A DNA stretch of 64,000 nt from Mycobacterium sp. (GTDB lineage Bacteria > Actinomycetota > Actinomycetes > Mycobacteriales > Mycobacteriaceae), in assembly GCA_016197405.1 (NCBI GenBank), contig JACPVR010000016.1:124001-188000 (forward strand), written 5' to 3'. A program made the translations under genes and the position numbers. Positions within the stretch are counted from its first letter, which is position 1; every line of letters starts with the position of its first letter. The notes under the pieces were generated by a model, which saw only the letters and a program-made list of their open reading frames with translations, made no database searches and was not told the origin of the DNA. This document shows, piece after piece, positions 10,890 through 22,565 of this stretch.

Positions 10890-11254
10890 GCGAGAACGCT
10901 CCGGCGGGCGAAGGCGCCCCGACCGTGGATGAGGAGACCCTCGCCGATCTCGAAGAGGCGATGCGCGATGTCGTCGATCCCGAGTTGGGGATCAACGTCG
11001 TCGACCTCGGTCTGGTCTACGGTCTCGACATCGAGCAGGGCGACGCCGGCAAGGTCGCGCTGATCGATATGACGCTGACCTCTGCGGCATGCCCGCTCAC
11101 CGATGTCATCGAGGATCAGTCCCGCACCGCTCTGGTGGGTGCGGGCCTGGTCAAGGACATCAAGATCAACTGGGTGTGGAATCCGCCGTGGGGCCCGGAC
11201 AAGATCACCGAGGACGGGCGGGAGCAGCTGCGCGCCTTGGGATTCACGGTCTAG
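10886..11254 (+). CDS. sufT: SufT, MIP18/DUF59-family Fe-S maturation factor
   Basis: This 122-residue DUF59 protein helps mature or repair Fe-S proteins. The family core is MRDVVDPELGINVVDLGLVYGL, with the reactive cysteine in TSAACPLTDVIEDQ and the C-terminal block VWNPPWGPDKITEDG. ATG 10886 overlaps the sufU stop as ATGA and fits the length of Rv1466 (115). It is the last gene of the suf operon; its end overlaps the convergent TipA-like gene by about 10 bp, with no visible intrinsic terminator between them. Confidence 0.93.
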   Translation: MSENAPAGEGAPTVDEETLADLEEAMRDVVDPELGINVVDLGLVYGLDIEQGDAGKVALIDMTLTSAACPLTDVIEDQSRTALVGAGLVKDIKINWVWNPPWGPDKITEDGREQLRALGFTV

Positions 11255-11921
11255 TCGTCATTCGGTCCGCGTTCGCGTGGATCGCCTCCCGGCAATAGGC
11301 CGCCAGTCCCGGCAGTCCGAATGATTCGTCGTAGTTGGCGACGTATCGGGGGTCGCTGACGTACATGTCGCCGAGGTTGCGGTGGAATTCCGGCGGGCAG
11401 TCGGCCAACTCGTTCTCGACAGCTTGGCCCTCGGACTTGATCTGGACCCAGTCTTCGCGGGTATAGGTCTTCGCCCGGCGCTGTGACTCCTTCCACTGCG
11501 CGGTCTCGCCCCATTTGTGCTGGGCCTCTGCCTGGTAGTCGTCGAAGCCGTCACCGAAGAGCTCGCGCATATCGTCGTCGGTCATGGGTGTGTCGGTCAT
11601 TGCTCTCTCCAATGCCTGATCGATTGCCTCGACAAGGCATTTCATCTCGTCGAGCCGGGACATGACACGTTCGCGCTGGCGGATCAGGTGGCTGACCTCG
11701 TCGCCCTCGTCCAGCAAGCTGGCGATCTCATCGAGCGGCAGTTCGAGCCTGCGGTAGACGATGATGTGGGACAAGCGCTTCAGGTCCGCGGACGTGTAAA
11801 CCCGGTAACCCGAGGCTGCCCGACGGCTCGGTTTCAGTAATCCGATCTCGTCGTAGTGATGAAGCGTCCGCACCGTGATGCCGTATCGCTGCGCGACGTC
11901 GCCCACGGTGAGTTCGTCCAC
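11244..11921 (-). CDS. MerR-family regulator with TipAS drug-recognition domain
   Basis: This TipAL-like activator of about 225 residues has an N-terminal MerR winged helix (TVGDVAQRYGITVRTLHHYDEIGLL, residues about 5-29), a dimerisation coiled coil (residues about 70-110) and a C-terminal TipAS domain beginning near MRELFGDGFDDY. TipAS domains bind thiopeptide or other amphipathic antibiotics. GTG 11921 is chosen because AGGAG sits 6 nt upstream; ATG 11927 and GTG 11939 are in-frame alternatives. A 17-bp dyad lies in its promoter, which suggests autoregulation. It converges with sufT and has no obvious target gene adjacent. Confidence 0.85.
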   Translation of the reverse strand: MDELTVGDVAQRYGITVRTLHHYDEIGLLKPSRRAASGYRVYTSADLKRLSHIIVYRRLELPLDEIASLLDEGDEVSHLIRQRERVMSRLDEMKCLVEAIDQALERAMTDTPMTDDDMRELFGDGFDDYQAEAQHKWGETAQWKESQRRAKTYTREDWVQIKSEGQAVENELADCPPEFHRNLGDMYVSDPRYVANYDESFGLPGLAAYCREAIHANADRMTTRP

Positions 11922-11955
11922 CTGCATCTCCTGCGTCACGTCGATCAGGCTGGTG

Positions 11956-11972
11956 CCTCACGTCGGGTGAGG
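11956..11972. promoter_or_regulatory. Dyad CCTCAC-N5-GTGAGG, likely MerR/TipA autoregulatory operator
   Basis: This perfect 6-bp inverted repeat has a 5-bp centre. On the minus strand a TTGACC -35-like hexamer (11977-11972) abuts the dyad, and a weak -10 position follows about 19 bp later. That elongated spacer carrying a dyad is the hallmark of MerR-family promoters. The dyad lies about 35 bp upstream of the regulator's start. The match to TipA sites specifically is not established. Confidence 0.5.
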
Positions 11973-12079
11973 GTCAAGTCTTCGGTTCGAACTTATTCGA
12001 CTGCGCAGTCGTGCTTCTCAGCTGTCACTGTATTTTCTTCTGTCACTAGCGTCTCAGCCTGCGGGTTTGTGTCGGTGGG

Positions 12080-12095
12080 TCGAACTAGTGTTCGA
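12080..12095 (+). promoter_or_regulatory. LexA (SOS) box over the -10 of the HNH gene
   Basis: TCGAACTAGTGTTCGA is a perfect match to the mycobacterial SOS box TCGAAC-N4-GTTCGA. The -10 hexamer TAGTGT (12086-12091) lies inside it, and the ATG of the HNH gene begins 6 nt after the -10. The transcript is therefore probably leaderless and LexA would directly block the promoter until DNA damage. 13E12-family genes are known members of the mycobacterial SOS regulon. Confidence 0.88.
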
Positions 12096-12097
12096 GT

Positions 12098-13489
12098 ATG
12101 GGTTCGGGTGTGGTGGCGGATCGGGCGACGGTCAAAGCCGCCCTGGAGCGCTTTGAGGCGGCCGCGGCGGCGTTCGCGGCCCTGTCGCTGGACGCGTTGA
12201 GCCCAATCGATTTGTTGGCGGTTGCTGATCGTCGCGAGGCGCTGCGGCGCGCGCAGGCATCGGTGGATCACCGGATCGTGGGCCGGTTGGCCGGTGAGTG
12301 TGATCCGCGGGAGTTGGGTGCGAAGAATATGGCGGAGGTGTTGGCGACCCGGTTGCGGATCTCGCGGGCCGAGGCCCGCCGGCGTATCGCCGAGGCCCAC
12401 GACCTGGGTCCACGCACCGCGATGACCGGAGAAGCCTTGGATCCGGTGCTACCGGCGACCGCGGCCGGGGTCGCCGACGGGCAGCTCGGCGCCGAGCATG
12501 TCAGCGTCATCCGCACCACGATGGGTCATCTTCCGGGGTTTGTGGATGCGCCGACGCGGGAGACCACCGAGCGGCAGTTGGCGCAGTTTGCGCGGGGTTT
12601 CGCCCCGGAGGATTTGGCTGTGTTGGCCAAACGCACCCTGTTGTTGCTTGATTCTGATGGGACGCTGTCGGAGGGGGATCGCGGCCGGCGCCGCGGGATC
12701 ACGATCGGTCGGCAGGGTGCGGATGGGTTGGCCCGGATTTCGGGGTGGGTGACCCCGGAGTTTCAGGTGACCTGGGAGGCGATCCTGGCCAAGCTGGCCG
12801 CCCCAGGTCGCTGCAAACCTGACGAGGGGGAACCGTGTGTGGACGGGGAACCGTCCCAAACCCAGATCGACACCGATCTGCGCAGCCCCGGCCAGCGGGT
12901 GCATGACGCATTCACCGCGTGCGGGCGGGCGGTGTTGGCCTCGAAAACCCTCGGTCAACACCGCGGGCTGCCGGTAACGATCATCATCTCGACCACGTTG
13001 GGAGAATTGCAGGCCGCGACCGGGCATGGGGTGAGCGGGGGTGGGACGGTGTTGTCGATGCCGGAGGTGATCCGGCAAGCCCGGCATGCGTTTCATTATT
13101 TGGCAGTGTTCGACGATCACACCGGTGTTCCGCTGTATCTGGGCCGCACCAAACGGATCGCCACCCCCGGACAGCGGATCGTGTTGTATGCCAAGGACCG
13201 TGGCTGCACCAAACCCGGGTGCACGGCACCAGGCTATTGGTGCGAGGTGCATCATGCGGTCACCGATTGGACTGGTGGCGGGCAGACCAATATCGACGAG
13301 CTCACCTTTGCCTGCGAAGGCCATCACCACCTGATCCAACCCGGCGGCTGGCAGACCCAGAAAAACCAGACCGGACACACCGAATGGATCCCACCCCCAC
13401 ACCTGGACACCGGCGGACCCCGCACCAACACCTACCACCACCCCGAACACCTACTTGACCACTGCGGGGGAGACGACGACCCCGGATAA
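12098..13489 (+). CDS. DUF222 and HNH-endonuclease protein (13E12 repeat family)
   Basis: This 463-residue protein has an N-terminal DUF222 region (about residues 20-320) followed by a C-terminal HNH nuclease motif. Cysteine pairs CTKPGC and the EVHH dyad (H385-H386) are followed by FACEGHHH, consistent with an intact zinc/HNH site. The family, known as REP13E12 in M. tuberculosis, is multicopy and mobile-like, and some copies serve as phage attachment sites. The ATG lies directly after an SOS box, so DNA damage should induce it. It occupies the place where M. tuberculosis has unrelated genes between sufT and trxA, which suggests insertion. The biological role is unknown. Confidence 0.9.
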   Translation: MGSGVVADRATVKAALERFEAAAAAFAALSLDALSPIDLLAVADRREALRRAQASVDHRIVGRLAGECDPRELGAKNMAEVLATRLRISRAEARRRIAEAHDLGPRTAMTGEALDPVLPATAAGVADGQLGAEHVSVIRTTMGHLPGFVDAPTRETTERQLAQFARGFAPEDLAVLAKRTLLLLDSDGTLSEGDRGRRRGITIGRQGADGLARISGWVTPEFQVTWEAILAKLAAPGRCKPDEGEPCVDGEPSQTQIDTDLRSPGQRVHDAFTACGRAVLASKTLGQHRGLPVTIIISTTLGELQAATGHGVSGGGTVLSMPEVIRQARHAFHYLAVFDDHTGVPLYLGRTKRIATPGQRIVLYAKDRGCTKPGCTAPGYWCEVHHAVTDWTGGGQTNIDELTFACEGHHHLIQPGGWQTQKNQTGHTEWIPPPHLDTGGPRTNTYHHPEHLLDHCGGDDDPG

Positions 13490-13554
13490 CTCGGGGCTTG
13501 GCAGTGCCGCGTGCGGCAGGGAACATAGGCAGGTGAGCCGACGTTAGGAAAAAC

Positions 13555-13920
13555 GTGACTACCCAAGACCTCACCGCTGAACAGTTCAACGACACCGTCA
13601 ACGACAACGACATCGTGCTGGTGGATTTCTGGGCGTCGTGGTGCGGTCCGTGTCGCGCTTTCGCCCCGACCTTCTCCGCGGCGTCCGAAAAGCATCCCGA
13701 CGTGGTATTCGCCAAGGTCGACACCGAGGCGCAGCAGGAGTTGGCGGCCGCCGCCCAGATCCGTTCGATCCCCACGCTGATGGCCTTCAAGAAGGGCAAG
13801 CTGGTGTTCAACCAGGCCGGGGCGCTGCCGCCGGCCGCACTTGAGCAGCTGATCGAGCAGGTCAAGGACTTCGACGTCGACGCCGCCATCGCGCAAGAGG
13901 GCAAGGCTTCCGAAGCCTGA
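13555..13920 (+). CDS. trxA: Thioredoxin
   Basis: This 121-residue cytoplasmic thioredoxin has the active site WCGPC at residues 29-33 and the cis-proline segment IRSIPTLMAF. It reduces protein disulfides. The GTG start has AGGAAAAAC just upstream. The orthologue is Rv1470, but no thioredoxin reductase gene follows here. It sits 3 bp before the leaderless promoter of echA12. A GC-rich hairpin CCCCG-N7-CGGGG (13481-13497) at the stop of the preceding HNH gene may limit read-through into it. Confidence 0.94.
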   Translation: MTTQDLTAEQFNDTVNDNDIVLVDFWASWCGPCRAFAPTFSAASEKHPDVVFAKVDTEAQQELAAAAQIRSIPTLMAFKKGKLVFNQAGALPPAALEQLIEQVKDFDVDAAIAQEGKASEA

Positions 13921-13923
13921 GGC

Positions 13924-13943
13924 GTGCACGCGATAGCGTGCAC
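13924..13943. promoter_or_regulatory. Palindrome over the echA12 -10 box
   Basis: GTGCACGC-GATA-GCGTGCAC is a perfect 8-bp inverted repeat with a 4-bp centre. It includes the -10-like hexamer TAGCGT (13934-13939), 8 nt before GTG 13948. It could be a repressor operator, or an RNA hairpin separating trxA from echA12; no T-tract follows, so it does not look like a standard terminator. Confidence 0.45.
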
Positions 13944-13947
13944 AGCT

Positions 13948-14763
13948 GTGAGCTCCGATTTCGTCCTCGTCGATCGTCCACGCCCGCATGTCGCGTTGGT
14001 GACGCTGAACCGTCCCGAGCGGATGAACTCCATGGCGTTCGACGTCATGCTGCCGCTCAAAGCGGTGCTCGACGAGATCAACCATGACAACGACATACGC
14101 GCGGTGGTGCTGACCGGCGCCGGCCGGGGGTTCTCCTCCGGCGCCGACCACAAATCGGCCGGCAGCATCCCGCACGTCGCGGGCCTGACCCGGCCGACCT
14201 TCGGGCTGCGGTCCATGCAGGTCCTCGACGAGGTGATTCTGGGCCTGCGCAAGCTGCATCAGCCGGTCATCGCCGCCGTCAACGGTGCCGCGATCGGTGG
14301 CGGGCTGTGCCTGGCCCTGGCCTGCGATATCCGCATCGCGGCCCACAGTGCGTACTTCCGCGCGGCCGGTATCAACAACGGCCTGACGGCCAGCGAGCTC
14401 GGACTGTCCTACCTGCTACCACGTGCGGTCGGTACCTCACGGGCGTTCGATATCATGCTCACCGGTCGCGATATCGACGCCGAAGAAGCCGAACGCATCG
14501 GCTTGGTGTCGCGGCAGGTGCCTGACGACGATCTGCTGGAAACCAGCTACCAGCTGGCAGAGCGCATCGTCGGGTTCTCCCGGCCGGGCGTCGAGTTGAC
14601 CAAGCGCACACTGTGGAGTGGACTGGACGCCGGTAGCCTGGAAGCACACATGCAGGCGGAAGGCCTGGGCCAGCTCTATGTACGCCTGCTCACCGGCAAC
14701 TTCGAAGAAGCTGTCGCTGCGCGCGCCGAGCAACGCTCACCCGAGTTCACCGACGACAAGTGA
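13948..14763 (+). CDS. echA12: Enoyl-CoA hydratase/isomerase family protein EchA12
   Basis: This crotonase-fold protein of about 271 residues has VALVTLNRPERMNSMAFDVM at the N-terminus, the oxyanion-hole segments GAGRGFSSGADHKSAG and AAVNGAAIGGGLCLALACDI, and the C-terminal LTKRTLWSGLDAGSLEAHMQ. Orthologue Rv1472. It would act on enoyl-CoA esters, but the physiological substrate is unknown. GTG 13948 is preferred because a TANNNT -10 sits 8 nt upstream (leaderless); GTG 13924 is an alternative that would lie within the palindrome. Confidence 0.9.
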   Translation: MSSDFVLVDRPRPHVALVTLNRPERMNSMAFDVMLPLKAVLDEINHDNDIRAVVLTGAGRGFSSGADHKSAGSIPHVAGLTRPTFGLRSMQVLDEVILGLRKLHQPVIAAVNGAAIGGGLCLALACDIRIAAHSAYFRAAGINNGLTASELGLSYLLPRAVGTSRAFDIMLTGRDIDAEEAERIGLVSRQVPDDDLLETSYQLAERIVGFSRPGVELTKRTLWSGLDAGSLEAHMQAEGLGQLYVRLLTGNFEEAVAARAEQRSPEFTDDK

Positions 14764-14809
14764 ATGCGGGCACCCCGCACAACCCGTACAGATTCGCTAG
14801 GAGCGCACC

Positions 14810-16444
<1,635 letters not shown>

Positions 16445-16549
16445 CCGAACCGATTTCCCCGCAGGCGATTTGGTGATTCCGGTCACACTCGTGTGCCGCG
16501 CTTCCTAGGCTGTTCTCGCCGGGGGGTGCTCACCACAGGGGAGGCGCAC

Positions 16550-16741
16550 ATGAGAATGCCGAACGAGGCACGCAAGCAGCTCCTGCACGAGTTGCGAAAC
16601 GCCTACGAGAAGGGCGCGAGTATCCGCGCGCTTGTCGCCTCGACCGGTCGATCCTATGGATCCGTGCACAGTCTGCTGGTCGAATCCGGAACGACGATGC
16701 GCAGCCGCGGCGGTCCCAACCACCGCACCCACCGCATCTGA
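16550..16741 (+). CDS. Small helix-turn-helix protein (Rv1473A-like)
   Basis: This 63-residue basic protein is almost entirely one HTH domain. The stretch EKGASIRALVASTGRSYGSVHSLL contains the recognition helix, followed by a basic Arg/Gly/His tail (MRSRGGPNHRTHR) suited to DNA contact. ATG 16550 follows a strong GGGGAGG. Length and position match M. tuberculosis Rv1473A (63 residues). It reads away from the ABC-F gene and converges with acnR after 4 bp. Its targets are unknown. Confidence 0.85.
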   Translation: MRMPNEARKQLLHELRNAYEKGASIRALVASTGRSYGSVHSLLVESGTTMRSRGGPNHRTHRI

Positions 16742-16745
16742 GCGG

Positions 16746-17312
16746 TCAGCGATCGGCCCGGACCGAATCCTCCACCAGATCCAGCACGGCGGTCAGCCGC
16801 TGCGTGTCCTCACCGGATGCCAACCGCGCCACCAGTCCGTCGAGCACCAGGTCCAGGTAGGTCTGCAACACGTCGCCGGGAACGTCGTCGCGCAACCGGC
16901 CCGCCTGCTTCTGGCGCCGCAACCGGTCACTGGTGGCGGCCGACAGCTCCGCGGACCGCTCGGCCCAGCCCTGGTGGAAAACCGGATCGTTGCGCAGTTT
17001 TCGCGCGATCTCCAACCGCGTCGCCAACCAGTCGAACTGTTCCGGCGCGGCCAACAGATCACGCATCACCTGGATCAGACCCTCCCGGGAGGCCACATCG
17101 GCCATCCGTTCGGCATCCTCGCGCGCCAGCTCGAAGAACAACGAGTCCTTGTCGCGGAAATGGTGGAAGATCGCCCCCCGGGACAGACCGATGGTCTGCT
17201 CGAGGCGGCGCACCGTCGCCTTGTCATAACCGTATTCGGCGAAACAGCGACGGGCGCCGTCGAGGATCTGGCGGCGGCGAGCCGCCAGATGGTCCTCGCT
17301 GACCCTAGGCAT
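16746..17312 (-). CDS. acnR: AcnR, TetR-family repressor of aconitase
   Basis: This 188-residue TetR regulator has the N-terminal HTH GARRCFAEYGYDKATVRRLEQTIGLSRGAIFHHFRDKDSLF. It starts 24 bp after the acn stop on the same strand, so acn and acnR form an operon, as with corynebacterial AcnR and M. tuberculosis Rv1474c. A 16-bp operator of AcnR type is present in the acn promoter, so the product should repress its own operon. In corynebacteria the ligand is citrate with magnesium; that is not shown here. Confidence 0.9.
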   Translation of the reverse strand: MPRVSEDHLAARRRQILDGARRCFAEYGYDKATVRRLEQTIGLSRGAIFHHFRDKDSLFFELAREDAERMADVASREGLIQVMRDLLAAPEQFDWLATRLEIARKLRNDPVFHQGWAERSAELSAATSDRLRRQKQAGRLRDDVPGDVLQTYLDLVLDGLVARLASGEDTQRLTAVLDLVEDSVRADR

Positions 17313-17336
17313 GCGACTGCATGATCGGCGGTGTCT

Positions 17337-20165
<2,829 letters not shown>

Positions 20166-20208
20166 TCATCGCCGACGGGCTGTGTCGGCGATACCCGACC
20201 CATGCTAA

Positions 20209-20224
20209 CAGTACGCTTGTACTG
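20209..20224. promoter_or_regulatory. AcnR operator within the acn promoter
   Basis: Read on the acn strand, CAGTAC-AAGC-GTACTG is a perfect 6-bp inverted repeat that fits the corynebacterial AcnR motif CAGNACnnncGTACTG. It fills the spacer just upstream of a -10 hexamer TAGCAT (20207-20202, minus strand), about 60 bp from the acn start. Binding by AcnR would occlude RNA polymerase. Confidence 0.8.
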
Positions 20225-20398
20225 AATAACGAGGGGGCCGGATCGATAGGCTGCCGGTGCCAGTCTTCACCGGTTGGGCGCGTGTTGCCACCGGGGCTGT
20301 ACAGGGTGTCGCGTACCGTCTTTCGCAGTGTGCCGCGCGCGGCGCGCCATCGTGGAACCGTCGTGGAAGAAGCCGCGTAGGAAGCAAGGAGCAGCGTC

Positions 20399-20938
20399 AT
20401 GCCCGGGCCTCATATCGTGCCGTTTCTGGCGCCTTTTCCGGCTTATATCCCGTCCGATGTCGACATCGACATGGTCAAGGCGCAGGTCGCCGATGACGGC
20501 GTGAGCGCGCCCGCGGCCCAGGAACCGGGCCTGCGCCAGGTGGTCGCCGACGCCCAGCGTGACGGTATCGACCTCAAGATCGTCGTGATCGACACCAACC
20601 CGCCGATCGACACACCTCTGCGCGATATCGCCACGGTGGTCGGACAGGCCAATCCCGGCGCCACCGTCCTGGTGCTCAGCCCGTCCTTCGCCGGTACCTA
20701 CAGCCCGACCTATGACCGGGTGACGCTGGAGGCGGGGGAGGACCTGGCCAAAACCGGCAACCCGGTGCAGTCCTCGGCCAATTTCGTGAGTCAGTTGAAG
20801 ACGCCCGATTTCCCCTGGACGGCGCTGACAATCATTTTGACGGTCGGTGTATTAATAGCCGCCGTTGTGACGCGAATGCTGCAAGTGCGCAGCAAACCTC
20901 AGGTCGCTGACTCTGTCGCTTCCGACAGCGACAAGTAG
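20399..20938 (+). CDS. Rv1476-like membrane protein
   Basis: This 179-residue protein has a soluble domain of about 130 residues resembling the TPM/DUF6676-type fold (LKIVVIDTNPPIDTPLRDIATVVGQ, then GATVLVLSPSFAGTYS). A single C-terminal helix (WTALTIILTVGVLIAAVVTRML) and a short polar tail follow. AAGGAG precedes the ATG. It is conserved immediately upstream of ripA-ripB in mycobacteria, so a role in cell-wall hydrolase control is a reasonable inference from context. No catalytic motif is visible. Confidence 0.82.
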   Translation: MPGPHIVPFLAPFPAYIPSDVDIDMVKAQVADDGVSAPAAQEPGLRQVVADAQRDGIDLKIVVIDTNPPIDTPLRDIATVVGQANPGATVLVLSPSFAGTYSPTYDRVTLEAGEDLAKTGNPVQSSANFVSQLKTPDFPWTALTIILTVGVLIAAVVTRMLQVRSKPQVADSVASDSDK

Positions 20939-20980
20939 GCCACTGCCGCTTATTCGGCAAATTGCAAAGGTCACCATTCG

Positions 20981-21070
20981 GTAACGCCGACCGTAATTAC
21001 ATTCCTGTAGTTTGTGACTAAAGTTTCATTAGGGACAATTGTGACGTACGGTGCAGAGGATGCCTATAGT
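20981..21070 (+). promoter_or_regulatory. Putative ripA promoter region
   Basis: The 207-bp gap before ripA is visibly AT-richer than its surroundings. A TATAGT -10 lies at 21065-21070, preceded by TTGTGACG about 18-20 bp upstream. Two GTAA half-sites, GTAACG (20981-20986) and GTAATT (20993-20998), are spaced 12 bp apart and resemble the direct repeats bound by MtrA, a known regulator of ripA. The leader would be about 70 nt. The MtrA assignment is tentative. Confidence 0.45.
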
Positions 21071-21145
21071 TGCAGGTGAGCCTCCAGTGACTGCTGGGTG
21101 TGAGGCCCACCCGGTCGAGTTGAGTCACGAGGAGACCCGAGTCGC

Positions 21146-22561
21146 ATGAGACCCATCCACGGCGCATCTCCGTTGCTCACGCTTGCGTTGCTGTTGAGCA
21201 CTCCCGGGCTGGCGTTGGCCGCCCCGAATACCAACCCCGAGAGCCTGGCGGCGCTGATCGCCGACGTCGCCGAGGCCAACCAGAAGCTGCAGGATCTCGG
21301 CGCCGCCGTGCAGGCCGAGCAGGAGAGCGTCAACAAGGCGATCCTCGACGTGCAGACCGCCCGCGAGAACGTCGTCACCGCACAGCACGATGTCGATGCG
21401 AGCGCCGCGGGCGTCGCCCAGGCCAACGACGCGATCGCCGACGCGCAGCGCCGGTTCGACACCTTCGCGGCGTCGACCTACATGAACGGCCCGTCGGGCT
21501 CGCTGGTCACCGCGACCTCGCCGGACGAGATCATCGCCGCTGCGACCGCGGGCAAGACGCTTTCGGCCAGCTCCGAGCGCGTCATGGCCAATCTGCAGCA
21601 GGCCCGCACCGAGCAGGTCAACAAGGAGTCGATGGCCCGGCTGGCCAAGCAGAAGGCCGATCAGGCCGTCGCCGACGCGCAGTCCAGCCAGGACAACGCC
21701 GTGGCGTCGCTGACCAACGCCAAGACGACGTTCGCCGATCAGCAGCAGCAGATCAACACCCTGGCGGCCCAGCGCGACGAGGCCAAGGCCAAGCTGTGGG
21801 CCGCCCGCCAGGCCGCACCGGCAGGTGCGGCGGCATCGGCGCCGGCTCCCGCCAGCCGGCCGTCGGGCCCGGAGGTGGTCAATCCCGACTGGGACCGCAG
21901 CCCCGGTGCCGCACCGGGAGCGGCCGTCGGCGCCGCACCGCCCTATGGTGATGCCAGCGAATGGGATATGACGCTGCCGATGATCCCGAGCGCCTTCGTC
22001 TCGGGTGATCCGATCCAGATCATCAACGCGATAATCCTGATCGCCCAGACCTCCCTGCAGACCACGGCCGATCTGGGCCGCAAGTTCATGCAGAAGATCG
22101 GCCTGCTGCCGACGCCGAGCGGCCTGAACACCGCCTCCAGCATCACCAACGTGCACGGCGCCCAGGCAGTCGAATACGTCATCAACCGCGGGCTCGCGCA
22201 GCGCGGTGTGCCCTATTCGTGGGGTGGCGGCACCGCGGCCGGACCGAGCAACGGTATCGACTCCGGTGCGGGCACAGTCGGTTTCGACTGCTCCGGACTG
22301 GTGCTGTACGCCTTCGCCGGTGTGGGTATCAAGCTGCCGCACTACTCGGGCTCGCAGTACAACATGGGCCGCAAGATCCCGTCGTCGGAGATGCGTCGCG
22401 GTGACGTCATCTTCTACGGTCCCGGCGGCAGCCAGCACGTCACCATCTACCTCGGCAACGGCCAGATGCTCGAGGCGCCCTACACCGGCTCGACGGTCAA
22501 GGTGTCGCCGGTGCGGACCAGCGGTATGACGCCTTACGTGGTCCGCTACATCGAATACTGA
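21146..22561 (+). CDS. ripA: Peptidoglycan D,L-endopeptidase RipA
   Basis: This 471-residue secreted NlpC/P60 hydrolase cleaves the D-Glu-mDAP bond for septum splitting. It has a signal peptide (residues 1-26, ending LALA), then a long coiled-coil region (about 30-230) that restrains the active site, an Ala/Pro-rich linker, and the catalytic domain (about 335-471). The triad is C382 in FDCSGL, H431 in QHVTIYLG and E443 in MLEAPY, one residue offset from M. tuberculosis RipA. It is followed 4 bp later by ripB. Confidence 0.96.
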   Translation: MRPIHGASPLLTLALLLSTPGLALAAPNTNPESLAALIADVAEANQKLQDLGAAVQAEQESVNKAILDVQTARENVVTAQHDVDASAAGVAQANDAIADAQRRFDTFAASTYMNGPSGSLVTATSPDEIIAAATAGKTLSASSERVMANLQQARTEQVNKESMARLAKQKADQAVADAQSSQDNAVASLTNAKTTFADQQQQINTLAAQRDEAKAKLWAARQAAPAGAAASAPAPASRPSGPEVVNPDWDRSPGAAPGAAVGAAPPYGDASEWDMTLPMIPSAFVSGDPIQIINAIILIAQTSLQTTADLGRKFMQKIGLLPTPSGLNTASSITNVHGAQAVEYVINRGLAQRGVPYSWGGGTAAGPSNGIDSGAGTVGFDCSGLVLYAFAGVGIKLPHYSGSQYNMGRKIPSSEMRRGDVIFYGPGGSQHVTIYLGNGQMLEAPYTGSTVKVSPVRTSGMTPYVVRYIEY

Positions 22562-22565
22562 TTGG

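Noticed and set aside
11980..12005. GGTTCGA element resembling a tRNA T-arm, and a degenerate SOS-like TCGAAC-TT-ATTCGA
   Set aside because: No cloverleaf or acceptor stem could be drawn around it, and the spacing (14 bp rather than 16) does not fit a LexA box.
20939..21145. Possible ydaO/c-di-AMP riboswitch before ripA
   Set aside because: I could not find the conserved riboswitch core, and the predicted leader (about 70 nt) is too short.
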